A stretch of 64,000 nucleotides of DNA, taken from contig NZ_FNRX01000002.1 of assembly GCF_900105195.1 (NCBI RefSeq), positions 4,464,001 to 4,528,000 on the forward strand. Reading direction: 5' to 3'. This DNA is from Rhodococcus pyridinivorans. Its GTDB lineage: Bacteria > Actinomycetota > Actinomycetes > Mycobacteriales > Mycobacteriaceae. Position 1 is the first letter of the stretch, and the number at the start of each line of letters is the position of its first letter. Shown piece by piece: positions 34,064 to 41,756 of this stretch. The notes beneath the pieces were generated by a model. The model made no database searches, had not been told where the DNA came from, and saw nothing but the letters and a program-made list of their open reading frames with translations. Made by a program: the position numbers and the translations under genes.

Positions 34064-35194
34064 ATGCTCGCCGACGAGGCACTCGATGCGGCCGAGGTAC
34101 AGACCGCCGATGCGGCGCCGGTCGACATCGTCGTGATCGGCGCCGGGCAGGCCGGCCTGTCGACCGCCTACTTCCTCACCCGCTTCGGAGTCGCACCCGA
34201 AACAGGATTCGTCGTCCTCGACCGCTCGTTCGGCCCCGGCGGGGCATGGCAGGACCGCTGGCCGTCACTGACACTGAGCACCGTCAACGGCGTCCACGAC
34301 CTGCCCGGCCTCGCGTTCGCGGACGTCGTCGACACCTCCGCGGGCGAGGTTCCGGCAGCCTCTGCGGTACCGCAGTACTACGCCGCCTACGAGAAGGAGT
34401 TCGACCTTCCCGTCCACCGCCCCACCACCGTGCGGGTCGTGTGCGACCGCGGCGAGCGATTGCGGGTCGAGACCGAATCGGCCGTCTACGCGGCACGCGG
34501 CATCATCAACGCGACCGGCACCTGGGAGCGCCCCTTCGTCCCCTGGTATCCCGGCGCCGCGCGATTCACCGGACGGCAGCTGCACACCAAGGACTACCGA
34601 ACGGCCGAGGAGTTCACCGGGCAGCACGTGCTCGTCGTCGGTGGCGGCATCTCCGCGGTCCAGCTCCTCGACGAGATCTCCCGCGTCACCGAGACCACCT
34701 GGGTGACGCGACGCGAACCTGCTTGGAGCGAGGAACCTTTCACGGCCGAGCGCGGTCACGCCGCCGTCGCGCTCGTGGAGGATCGGGTACGACGCGGACT
34801 GCCACCCGGATCGGTCGTCTCCGTCACCGCGCTCCCGCTCACCCCGGCGCTGCGGGCCGCGCGCGAACGCGGCGCGCTGGAGCGGTCCCCGATGTTCTCC
34901 GAGATCACCGAGACCGGCGTCCGATGGAGCGACGGCCGGACACTCGACGTCGATGTCATCCTGTGGTGCACCGGATTCCGGAGTTCCCTCGACCATCTCG
35001 CACCGCTGTCGTTGCGCAACGCCGGTGGCGGCATCACGATGGACGGCCGGCTCGCGACCCGCGTCGCGAAGGATCCGCGCATCCATCTCGTCGGCTACGG
35101 CCCGTCGGCGTCCACGATCGGAGCGAACCGCGCCGGTCGCGCCGCGGCCCGGGAACTGGTCGACCATCTCACCGGCGAGGTGCCGCAGCAGTGA
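34064..35194 (+). CDS. FAD-dependent NAD(P)-binding oxidoreductase (flavin monooxygenase-like)
   Basis: 376 residues from ATG 34064, which has GAGGGAGG seven bases before it; ATG 34028 and 34031 lack a good site. The N-terminal FAD Rossmann motif is VIGAGQAGLSTAYFL. The second NAD(P)-binding motif is VLVVGGGISAVQLLDEI. The domain between contains FGPGGAWQDRWPSL. The C-terminal ATG-like motif is VILWCTGFRSSLD. This is the layout of small flavin-containing monooxygenases and related putative oxidoreductases. Substrate unknown. Its stop overlaps the start of the secreted protease gene by 4 bases. Confidence 0.9.
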   Translation: MLADEALDAAEVQTADAAPVDIVVIGAGQAGLSTAYFLTRFGVAPETGFVVLDRSFGPGGAWQDRWPSLTLSTVNGVHDLPGLAFADVVDTSAGEVPAASAVPQYYAAYEKEFDLPVHRPTTVRVVCDRGERLRVETESAVYAARGIINATGTWERPFVPWYPGAARFTGRQLHTKDYRTAEEFTGQHVLVVGGGISAVQLLDEISRVTETTWVTRREPAWSEEPFTAERGHAAVALVEDRVRRGLPPGSVVSVTALPLTPALRAARERGALERSPMFSEITETGVRWSDGRTLDVDVILWCTGFRSSLDHLAPLSLRNAGGGITMDGRLATRVAKDPRIHLVGYGPSASTIGANRAGRAAARELVDHLTGEVPQQ

Positions 35195-36264
35195 GCGGGC
35201 GGGGCGGATCGGTGCTGCTGGTCGCGCTCGCGACCACCGCCAGTCTCGTCGCATCGGCACCGGCCCTGGTCGACGTCGCACTCCCTCCCCCACCGCCGGC
35301 GCCGGTCGCTCCTTCCCCGACACCGCTGACCGCCGACGAACTCACCGCGCGCACCCTGCCGGTCGTCGTGACGATCGACGCGAGCGCGGGATGGACGGGC
35401 ATGACGGGCACCGGGATCGTGATCACCCCCGACGGCACGGTCGTCACGAACCATCATGTGGTGAGCGGAGCCACCGATATCAGCGCGGTGAGCGGCGCGG
35501 ACGGTCTGATCTACGACGCGGAGGTCCTCGGCTACGACCGCGAGCGCGATCTCGCCGTCCTGCGGCTCGGCACCGCGAGCGATCTTCCGGCCGCCGCGAT
35601 CGCCGAGGACCTGCCGCCGGTGGGCAGCCGGGTCACGGCCTTCGGCAATTCCCAGGGCGGTGGGGTCGTCGTGGCGACCCCCGGCACCATCGTCGAGTTC
35701 GACCGCAATGTGGTGGTGCGCGACGCCACGGACGGTTCACGTCACCGCCTCACCGGGATGATCCGCACCGATGCCCCGATCCGGCCGGGTGATTCCGGCG
35801 GGCCGCTCGTCGACGAGTACGGAACGGTCGTGGGGATCAACACCGCGGGTGCGGTGCAGCGGAACATCGACACCTCGCCCGATACGACCCCCGAGGCGTA
35901 CGCCGTGCCCATCATCGAGGCGATCACCGTCGTCGAGCAGGTGCGGACGGGAGTGAGCGAAGGATCGGTGCACGTGGGCCCGACGCCCCGGCTGGGCGCG
36001 AGCGTCACCACCGCCCGCAAGGACGGGCAGGATCTCGGGGCCGAGGTGCTGTGGGTGTCCTACGACAGTCCCGCCTATCACGCCGGTCTCGACGCCGGCG
36101 ACGTCGTGGTGTCGTTCGACGGGGAGCGCGTCTCGTCGACCGGAGAACTCGAGGAACGTCTGCTCCGTCACCGTCCCGGCGACGTCGTGTCGATCGAGTG
36201 GACCACCGAGAACGACGAAAGGCGTTCCGCAGACATCGTTCTCGAAGTCGGACCCGCACGCTGA
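35191..36264 (+). CDS. Secreted or membrane-anchored HtrA-like serine protease with PDZ domain
   Basis: 357 residues from GTG 35191, overlapping the previous stop by 4 bases. An N-terminal hydrophobic stretch (SVLLVALATTASLVASAPAL) is a signal peptide or anchor, followed by a Pro-rich spacer. The trypsin-like domain shows the triad: His in VVTNHHVVSG, Asp in DRERDLAVLRLG, and Ser in RPGDSGGPLVDEYG. The C-terminal PDZ domain (about 265-355) has SPAYHAGLDAGDVVVSFDGE. Such proteases handle misfolded envelope proteins. Pairing with an oxidoreductase by overlapping codons suggests coordinated expression, but the connection is unclear. Confidence 0.92.
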   Translation: MSGRGGSVLLVALATTASLVASAPALVDVALPPPPPAPVAPSPTPLTADELTARTLPVVVTIDASAGWTGMTGTGIVITPDGTVVTNHHVVSGATDISAVSGADGLIYDAEVLGYDRERDLAVLRLGTASDLPAAAIAEDLPPVGSRVTAFGNSQGGGVVVATPGTIVEFDRNVVVRDATDGSRHRLTGMIRTDAPIRPGDSGGPLVDEYGTVVGINTAGAVQRNIDTSPDTTPEAYAVPIIEAITVVEQVRTGVSEGSVHVGPTPRLGASVTTARKDGQDLGAEVLWVSYDSPAYHAGLDAGDVVVSFDGERVSSTGELEERLLRHRPGDVVSIEWTTENDERRSADIVLEVGPAR

Positions 36265-36288
36265 CGGCGACGCTCACGGAAAAATCGG

Positions 36289-36597
36289 TTGATCGGTCAC
36301 CCGGGGGTGTGGGGAACGCTGCTGCAACGGCGGGTGCCCGCGCACCTGCTCGGTCGGGTCTCGAGTCTCGACTTCTTCGTCTCGATCGTGTTCATGCCGC
36401 TGTCCATGGCCGTGGCCGGGCCGCTGGCCCTCACGGTCGGGCTCGCGCCGACCTTCGCGATCGCCGGGTTGGTGCCGGCCGTCGCCGCGGTGATCGTGAT
36501 CGTCGCGGCCCGGACGCGGCGCGACGAGATCGACAATCCACTCGACGCCGTCCCGGTGGGCGACGATGGGATCGTGCCCGCGGAGTGCGGCGGCTGA
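36289..36597 (+). pseudogene. C-terminal remnant of an MFS transporter
   Basis: The reading from TTG 36289 encodes WGTLLQRRVPAHLLGRVSSL DFFVSIVFMPLS, then two hydrophobic helices and a polar tail. This is the last quarter of an MFS_3/EntS-type exporter: the cytoplasmic motif VPxxLLGRVSSLD precedes helix 11. Nothing of the first ten helices is found upstream, where the protease gene ends at 36264. About 100 of some 400 residues remain. It could produce a small membrane protein but is most likely a decayed gene. Confidence 0.72.
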
Positions 36598-36665
36598 GGG
36601 GCCGCTCGTGGCCGGTACCGACCCGCGCCGGACCTCGGATTCGTCGCACCCGGGATACTCGGAGC

Positions 36666-38303
36666 GTGAGCGCAACACTTCGTATCAACGGCCTGTCGGC
36701 CTCCCGCGGGGAACGTGTCCTGTTCGACGGACTCGATCTCACCGTCGCACCCGGCGATGTGATCGGCCTCGTGGGGGCCAACGGCGCCGGGAAATCGACG
36801 CTGCTCACGACCCTCGCAGGGATCGGTGACGCCGATGTCACCGGCTCGGTGGTCCTCAGCCCGCCCGACGCCACCATCGGCTATCTCGCCCAGGAACCCG
36901 AACGGGTGCCGGGCGAGACGATCCTCGGTTTCCTCGCACGTCGCACGGGTGTCGCGGCGGCAGAACACGTCATGAACGCCGCTGCCGAGCGACTCGGAGA
37001 CTCCGACGAGGACGAGTACACCCCGGCGCTCGAACGGTGGCTGGCGCTCGGCGGGGCCGACCTCGCCGAGCGCGCCGAGAAGGTGATCGACGACCTCGGC
37101 CTGGAAGCGGGCCTCGACGCTCCGATGACGGCGCTCTCCGGTGGCCAGGCCGCCCGCGCCGGGCTGGCGGCACTGCTGCTGTCGCGCTACGACGTGCTCC
37201 TGCTCGACGAACCGACGAACGACCTGGATCTGGCCGGCCTCGAACGACTCGAACGCTTCGTGGACGAGACACGCACGGCATTGGTGGTCGTCAGCCACGA
37301 CCGCGAATTCCTCGCGCGCACGGTGACGGGCATCGTCGAACTCGATCCCGTGCAGCAGCAGATCTCGGTCTACGAGGGCGGGTACGAGGCGTATCTCGTC
37401 GAGCGCGAGGTGGCGCGCCGACACGCGCGCGAACAGTACGAGGAGTTCGCCGACACCAAGTCGCAGCTCGAGGAACGCGCCCGGATGCAACGCAACTGGC
37501 TCGAACACGGCGTCCGCAACGCGCGCCGCAAGTCCAAGGACAACGACAAGATCGGACGCAAGCACCGCGCGGAGGCCACCGAGAAGCAGGCGGCGAAGAC
37601 GCGTCAGACGCAGCGGCGCATCGAGCGGCTCGACGTCGTCGAGGAGCCGCGCAAGGAATGGGAACTGCGCATGTGCATCGCCGCCGCCCCACGCAGCGGC
37701 ACGGTGGTCGCGACCCTCGGCGAGGCCGTCGTCCAGCGGGGCGACTTCGTCCTCGGGCCGATCACCACGCAGGTCGAGTGGGGCGAACGCATCGTCGTCA
37801 CCGGCCCGAACGGCGCCGGGAAGTCTACGCTGCTCCGGTTGCTGCTCGGCACGATCGAACCGGATACCGGTCGCGCGTCGCTGGGGTCGGGTGTTCTCGT
37901 CGGCGAGATCGATCAGGCCCGCAGCCTGTTCGAGGGGGACGAACCGCTGGTCGAGGCGTTCGGGCGCAACGTGCCCGACTGGCCGGACGCCGACGTGCGG
38001 ACCCTGCTGGCGAAGTTCGCCCTCAAAGGGCACCACGTCCTGCGGACGGCGTCGTCGCTGTCGCCGGGCGAACGCACCCGCGCGGGACTCGCACTGCTGC
38101 AGGCACGCGGCGTCAATCTGCTGGTGCTCGACGAACCCACCAACCACCTGGATCTGCCGGCGATCGAGCAACTCGAGCAGGCCGTCGACAGTTTCGAGGG
38201 AACCCTACTGCTGATCACGCACGATCGCCGCATGCTGGAGACCACACGGACGACACGTCGATGGATGCTCGACGACGGGAAGCTGAGCGAGGAGTTGATG
38301 TAG
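36666..38303 (+). CDS. ABC-F family ATPase (translation-associated)
   Basis: 545 residues from GTG 36666. Two ABC cassettes on one chain and no membrane helices. Cassette 1 has Walker A GLVGANGAGKSTLL, signature TALSGGQAARAG and Walker B VLLLDEPTNDLDL. A charged linker follows (MQRNWLEHGVRNARRKSKDN region). Cassette 2 has VTGPNGAGKSTLLRLL, a signature-like SSLSPGERTRAG and LLVLDEPTNHLDLPA. ABC-F proteins bind the ribosomal E-site and either resolve stalls or protect from antibiotics. Which role applies is not visible. The S4-domain gene follows directly at 38304. Confidence 0.93.
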   Translation: MSATLRINGLSASRGERVLFDGLDLTVAPGDVIGLVGANGAGKSTLLTTLAGIGDADVTGSVVLSPPDATIGYLAQEPERVPGETILGFLARRTGVAAAEHVMNAAAERLGDSDEDEYTPALERWLALGGADLAERAEKVIDDLGLEAGLDAPMTALSGGQAARAGLAALLLSRYDVLLLDEPTNDLDLAGLERLERFVDETRTALVVVSHDREFLARTVTGIVELDPVQQQISVYEGGYEAYLVEREVARRHAREQYEEFADTKSQLEERARMQRNWLEHGVRNARRKSKDNDKIGRKHRAEATEKQAAKTRQTQRRIERLDVVEEPRKEWELRMCIAAAPRSGTVVATLGEAVVQRGDFVLGPITTQVEWGERIVVTGPNGAGKSTLLRLLLGTIEPDTGRASLGSGVLVGEIDQARSLFEGDEPLVEAFGRNVPDWPDADVRTLLAKFALKGHHVLRTASSLSPGERTRAGLALLQARGVNLLVLDEPTNHLDLPAIEQLEQAVDSFEGTLLLITHDRRMLETTRTTRRWMLDDGKLSEELM

Positions 38304-38681
38304 ATGGGTGGAAGCGTGCGCGTGGACAGCTGGACGTGGTCGGTCCGGCTGTTCAAGACCCGGTCCGCCGCGGCGAGCGCGTGCCGCGCCGGGCACGTCC
38401 GCGTCGACGGTGTGACGGCCAAGCCGTCGACGCCGGTGACGATCGGAGCCGAGGTCCGCGTACGCGCGCACGGAACGGAGAAGATCGTCGAAGTCACCCA
38501 GCTCGTGAACAAGCGCGTGGGTGCACCGATCGCCGCGACCGCCTACATCGATCACAGTCCCCCGCCTCCACCGAAGGAGATCCTCGCGGCGCTCCCCCGC
38601 CGCGACCGCGGGGCGGGCCGTCCGACGAAGAAGGAACGCCGCGAACTCGACCGTCTCCGCGGTTTCGCCGACGACGACTGA
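38304..38681 (+). CDS. S4-domain RNA-binding protein (Hsp15-like)
   Basis: 125 residues, starting at the base after the ABC-F stop. The S4 domain fills the first ~65 residues: VRVDSWTWSVRLFKTRSAAA SACRAGHVRVDG and KPSTPVTIGAEVRVR. The C-terminal half is proline-rich then basic (PTKKERRELDRLRGF), as in Hsp15/RqcP-type proteins that bind the 50S subunit with stalled peptidyl-tRNA. The tight link with an ABC-F ATPase suggests a shared role in ribosome rescue or stalled-complex handling, which is inference from context. Confidence 0.9.
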   Translation: MGGSVRVDSWTWSVRLFKTRSAAASACRAGHVRVDGVTAKPSTPVTIGAEVRVRAHGTEKIVEVTQLVNKRVGAPIAATAYIDHSPPPPPKEILAALPRRDRGAGRPTKKERRELDRLRGFADDD

Positions 38682-38714
38682 CAACACTACGACATATCGA
38701 TCCATCCTCTCCCA

Positions 38715-38747
38715 TTGACAAAGCGTTGGGTTTTCACAACACTTTGT
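38715..38747 (+). promoter_or_regulatory. Leaderless promoter with overlapping inverted-repeat operator
   Basis: TTGACA (38715-38720) and AACACT (38738-38743) are 17 bases apart, which puts the expected transcription start at or next to the ATG at 38751. No Shine-Dalgarno sequence precedes that ATG. Superimposed is an inverted repeat, ACAAAGCGTTG (38718-38728) and CAACACTTTGT (38737-38747), matching at 10 of 11 positions with an 8-base spacer. A dimeric repressor bound here would block the promoter. The HTH gene starting at 38751 is the obvious candidate. Confidence 0.6.
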
Positions 38748-38750
38748 TCC

Positions 38751-39023
38751 ATGAGTCCGGTACGTCGTGGGGAAGCTCTCCCCATCTACAACCGCATCCG
38801 CGTCCTGCGCGCGGAGCGTGGCATGAGCCGCGCACAACTGGCCGCGCTCATCGATGTGAACCCGCAGACCGTCGGAGCACTCGAACGCGGCGACCACTAT
38901 CCGAGCCTCGATCTCGCCTTCCGCATCTGCGATGTCTTCGGACTACCGGTCGAAGCCGTCTTCTCCCGTACCGAGTTCACGCCGTTGTCGACCGAGCTGT
39001 ACAAGCCCCGGAAGGAGGCCTGA
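38751..39023 (+). CDS. XRE-type helix-turn-helix regulator
   Basis: 90 residues from ATG 38751 (MSPVRRGEAL). The Cro/C1-type HTH spans about 15-70: IRVLRAERGMSRAQLAALID, VNPQTVGALERGDHYPSLDL, AFRICDVFGLPVEAVFS. This compact type typically controls an adjacent ABC exporter or membrane-protein operon. The next gene starts 1 base after its stop. The promoter appears leaderless and overlaps an inverted repeat, suggesting autoregulation. A longer start at 38715 would lie inside the promoter and is unlikely. Confidence 0.92.
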   Translation: MSPVRRGEALPIYNRIRVLRAERGMSRAQLAALIDVNPQTVGALERGDHYPSLDLAFRICDVFGLPVEAVFSRTEFTPLSTELYKPRKEA

Positions 39024-39024
39024 G

Positions 39025-39561
39025 ATGACCACAGAATCCCTGCTCGATCGCTACGAGGAGTACCGCACCCGCAGGTTCCTGAAGAACGAGGAGATCACCG
39101 GGGGGTGGATGCCGAACTGGCGTACCCGCCGTCGCCGCCGCATCCTCGCCGTCGCCGTCATGGTGCTGATCGCGCTGATGTTCGTCGCGTCGATCGCGTC
39201 GTACTTCACGATGGCGGCGGCGATCGCCTGGCTGCCGGTGACGCTGGTGTTCCTGCCCACTTGGACGTGTCTGCAGATCGTGTCGGGAAGGCAGTCCGAT
39301 GCACCCCGTCGCGCCCTCGATGAACGCGAGATCGCCGAGCGCAACAGCGCCCGCTCGATCGGTCTGTCCGTGGCGCAGGGCCTGCTGATGATCCCGATCT
39401 TCGCGTTGCTGTGGAGCCCGGCGATCGACTCGATCGACCATCGGGCACTCGCCTATTCCGCAGGCGGATTCGCTCTCGCCTCGATACTGTTCAGCGGTTG
39501 CCTGCCCGCCGTTCTGCTCGCCTGGACCCGCCCCGACGACGATCCGGAGGACCTGCTGTGA
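39025..39561 (+). CDS. Four-helix membrane protein of an HTH/ABC operon
   Basis: 178 residues from ATG 39025, with GGAAGGAGG upstream. A charged cytoplasmic N-terminus (DRYEEYRTRRFLKNEE) precedes four hydrophobic helices in two pairs (AVAVMVLIALMFVASIASYF; AAIAWLPVTLVFLPTW; LSVAQGLLMIPIFALLW; GFALASILFSGCLPAVLLAW) and an acidic end. I do not recognise the family. It is co-encoded with an HTH regulator (1-base gap) and an ABC exporter (4-base overlap), so it may be a sensor, immunity-type or accessory component. Confidence 0.85.
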   Translation: MTTESLLDRYEEYRTRRFLKNEEITGGWMPNWRTRRRRRILAVAVMVLIALMFVASIASYFTMAAAIAWLPVTLVFLPTWTCLQIVSGRQSDAPRRALDEREIAERNSARSIGLSVAQGLLMIPIFALLWSPAIDSIDHRALAYSAGGFALASILFSGCLPAVLLAWTRPDDDPEDLL

Positions 39562-40448
39562 CACTGACGATCGACAATCTCTCGAAGCGCTACGGCGACA
39601 CGGTCGCTCTCGACGGCGTGAGTTTCGAAGTCCGCCCCGGCGAATTGTTCGGTTTCGTCGGCAGCAACGGCGCCGGCAAGACCACCACTATGCGGATCAC
39701 CCTCGGCGTCCTGGCCGCCGACTCCGGCGAGGTCCGCATCGACGGGAAGCCGGTCGACCTCGAGATGCGCCGCAACATCGGGTACATGCCCGAGGAACGC
39801 GGCCTGTATCCGAAGATGAAGGTCGGCAAGCAACTGTCCTATCTCGCTCGGCTGCACGGCCTTTCGAAGTCGGAGGCGTCGGAGGCGGTGCAACGGTGGA
39901 CCGAACGGCTCGGCATCGCAGAACGTCTCGGCGACACCGTCGACGCCCTGTCGCTCGGCAACCAGCAGCGCGTGCAGCTCGCCGCGGCTCTCGTGCACGA
40001 CCCGAAGGTCCTCGTCCTCGACGAGCCGTTCTCCGGCCTCGACCCGGTAGCCGTCGACGTCATGAGCGACGTCCTGCTCGAGAAGGCGAAAGATGGCGTG
40101 CCGGTGGTGTTCTCGAGCCACCAGCTCGACCTCGTCCAGCGCCTGTGCGACCGCGTGGGCATCATCGGCGCAGGTCGGATGCGCGCCGTGGGCACCGTCG
40201 ACGACCTGCGGTCCAAGGGCGACGCGCTCCTCGTCGTCCACGCGCCGCAGGCACCCCGAGGCTGGGCGCACGGTCTGCCGGGCGTCACGCACGCCGAGTA
40301 CGAGGACGAGCGCACCGTGCTCACCGTCACCCCCGGCGCCGACGACCAGCTGATCCTCAAGGCGGCCCTGGCCACCGGCCCGGTCCACGAGTTCTCGCTC
40401 CGACGCCCATCCCTGACCGAGCTGTTCCGAGAGGTGGTTTCCGCATGA
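39558..40448 (+). CDS. ABC transporter ATP-binding protein (exporter type)
   Basis: 296 residues from GTG 39558, overlapping the membrane-protein stop. The single ABC domain has Walker A FGFVGSNGAGKTTTMR, a degenerate signature ALSLGNQQRVQLAAAL, Walker B VLVLDEPFSGLDPVA and the H-loop FSSHQLDLVQ. The C-terminal ~75 residues (HAEYEDERTVLTVTPGADDQ) are the DUF4162-type extension of NatA/YhaQ-like exporters. The signature LSLGNQQ (Leu-Gly-Asn for Ser-Gly-Gly) is a known variant in this branch. It pairs with the permease encoded 4 bases into its own end. Confidence 0.92.
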   Translation: MTLTIDNLSKRYGDTVALDGVSFEVRPGELFGFVGSNGAGKTTTMRITLGVLAADSGEVRIDGKPVDLEMRRNIGYMPEERGLYPKMKVGKQLSYLARLHGLSKSEASEAVQRWTERLGIAERLGDTVDALSLGNQQRVQLAAALVHDPKVLVLDEPFSGLDPVAVDVMSDVLLEKAKDGVPVVFSSHQLDLVQRLCDRVGIIGAGRMRAVGTVDDLRSKGDALLVVHAPQAPRGWAHGLPGVTHAEYEDERTVLTVTPGADDQLILKAALATGPVHEFSLRRPSLTELFREVVSA

Positions 40449-41638
40449 GCGCCCCGTTGAGCAACGCCCGCGCGGTCGGTCTCGTCGCGTCGCGCGAGTT
40501 CGTCACGCAGGTTCAGAAGAAGAGCTTCCTGATCAGCAACGCGATCATCCTCGTCGCGATCGTCGTCGGTATCGTCGCCACCTCGATCCTGTCCGGCGGC
40601 GACGACGACCGGCCCACCGTCGGAGTCGTGGGGGCGCCCGCGCTGCAGACGACGATCGAGTCGCTCGGCGAGACCGTCGGCACTCCGCTCGAGGTCTCCG
40701 ACGTTCCCGACGCCGCCACCGCCCGTGAGCAGGTGTCCTCCGGCGATCTCGACGTCGCGCTCGTCCCCGGCGAGGGCGCATCCGTCACAGCGATCACCGA
40801 ATCGGAACTCGACACCGACGTCCGCGCGGTCGTCGAGGCCGCTGTCGTGCAGCAGGCCCAGGTCGCCGCGCTGACCGACCGCGGCGTCGATCCCGCCGCG
40901 GTCGCGGCCGACGTCTCGGCGGCGACCGTGACCGTCGACGCCATCGACCCGCCGGACCCCGAACAGGGACAACGCATCATCCTCTCGATCATCGCGGTGA
41001 TCCTGCTGTACATGCAGATCCTGATGTTCGGCATGTACGTCGCGATGGGTGTCGTCGAGGAGAAGTCCTCGCGTGTCGTCGAACTGCTGCTGTCCACGCT
41101 GCGTCCGCTGCAGCTGCTGTGGGGCAAGATCCTCGGCATCGGCGCGGTCGGGCTCCTGCAGCTCACCGCCTACGGCGCGGTCGGTGTCGGCACGGCGCTC
41201 GCCACCGACACCCTCACGATCACCGGCACCGCCCTCGGCGTGCTCGCCGGCACCCTCGGCTGGTTCGTCCTCGGCTTCGCGTTCTTCGCCGTCCTCTACG
41301 CGGCGGCGGGGTCGATGGTGTCGCGGCAGGAGGACGTCAATTCCACCTCGGGTCCGCTGGTGATGCTGATTCTCGCGATGTTCTTCGCGGCGTTCTCGTC
41401 GGTGGACGACCCCGAGGCCGGATGGAGCACCACGCTGAGCTGGATCCCGCCGTTCTCCGCGATCCTCATGCCGCTGCGCATCGCGGCGGGCGTGGCCACG
41501 CCGGTGCAGATCGTCGGCACCATCGTGCTGATGGTCGCCGCGATCGCGATGCTCAGTGTGATCGCCGCGCGCATCTACCAGCGGTCGATCCTGCGCATCG
41601 GCCGGACGGTCACGTGGAAGGAAGCGCTCGGCCGATAG
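40445..41638 (+). CDS. ABC transporter permease (NatB/YhaP-like)
   Basis: 397 residues. The first helix (FLISNAIILVAIVVGIVATS) is followed by a ~130-residue extracytoplasmic domain. Five further helices occupy the C-terminal half, with the family motif GVVEEKSSRVVELLLSTLRP between helices. This is the ABC-2 type permease associated with NatA-like ATPases, linked to Na+ or toxic-compound export. Its start overlaps the ATPase stop by 4 bases. It ends the HTH-membrane-ABC operon, and a strong hairpin follows at 41649-41708. Substrate unknown. Confidence 0.92.
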   Translation: MSAPLSNARAVGLVASREFVTQVQKKSFLISNAIILVAIVVGIVATSILSGGDDDRPTVGVVGAPALQTTIESLGETVGTPLEVSDVPDAATAREQVSSGDLDVALVPGEGASVTAITESELDTDVRAVVEAAVVQQAQVAALTDRGVDPAAVAADVSAATVTVDAIDPPDPEQGQRIILSIIAVILLYMQILMFGMYVAMGVVEEKSSRVVELLLSTLRPLQLLWGKILGIGAVGLLQLTAYGAVGVGTALATDTLTITGTALGVLAGTLGWFVLGFAFFAVLYAAAGSMVSRQEDVNSTSGPLVMLILAMFFAAFSSVDDPEAGWSTTLSWIPPFSAILMPLRIAAGVATPVQIVGTIVLMVAAIAMLSVIAARIYQRSILRIGRTVTWKEALGR

Positions 41639-41648
41639 CCGATCCCAC

Positions 41649-41708
41649 AACGAGGGGGAGGATATATGCGGTGTGTCGCAAGAACACGCACATGTCCTCC
41701 CCCTCGTT
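41649..41708. terminator. Long perfect-arm hairpin after the ABC operon
   Basis: AACGAGGGGGAGGA (41649-41662) pairs perfectly with TCCTCCCCCTCGTT (41695-41708). The 32-base interior can partly pair as well (ATGCGGTGTGT against ACACGCACAT). It begins 11 bases after the permease stop. Termination is the likely role, but no T-run follows. Its size would also fit a structured RNA end or a protein-binding element. Confidence 0.65.
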
Positions 41709-41756
41709 CGCGTCGGTATAGGTTGACCGCGACGGACGAGGACAGGTGGAGGCGAC

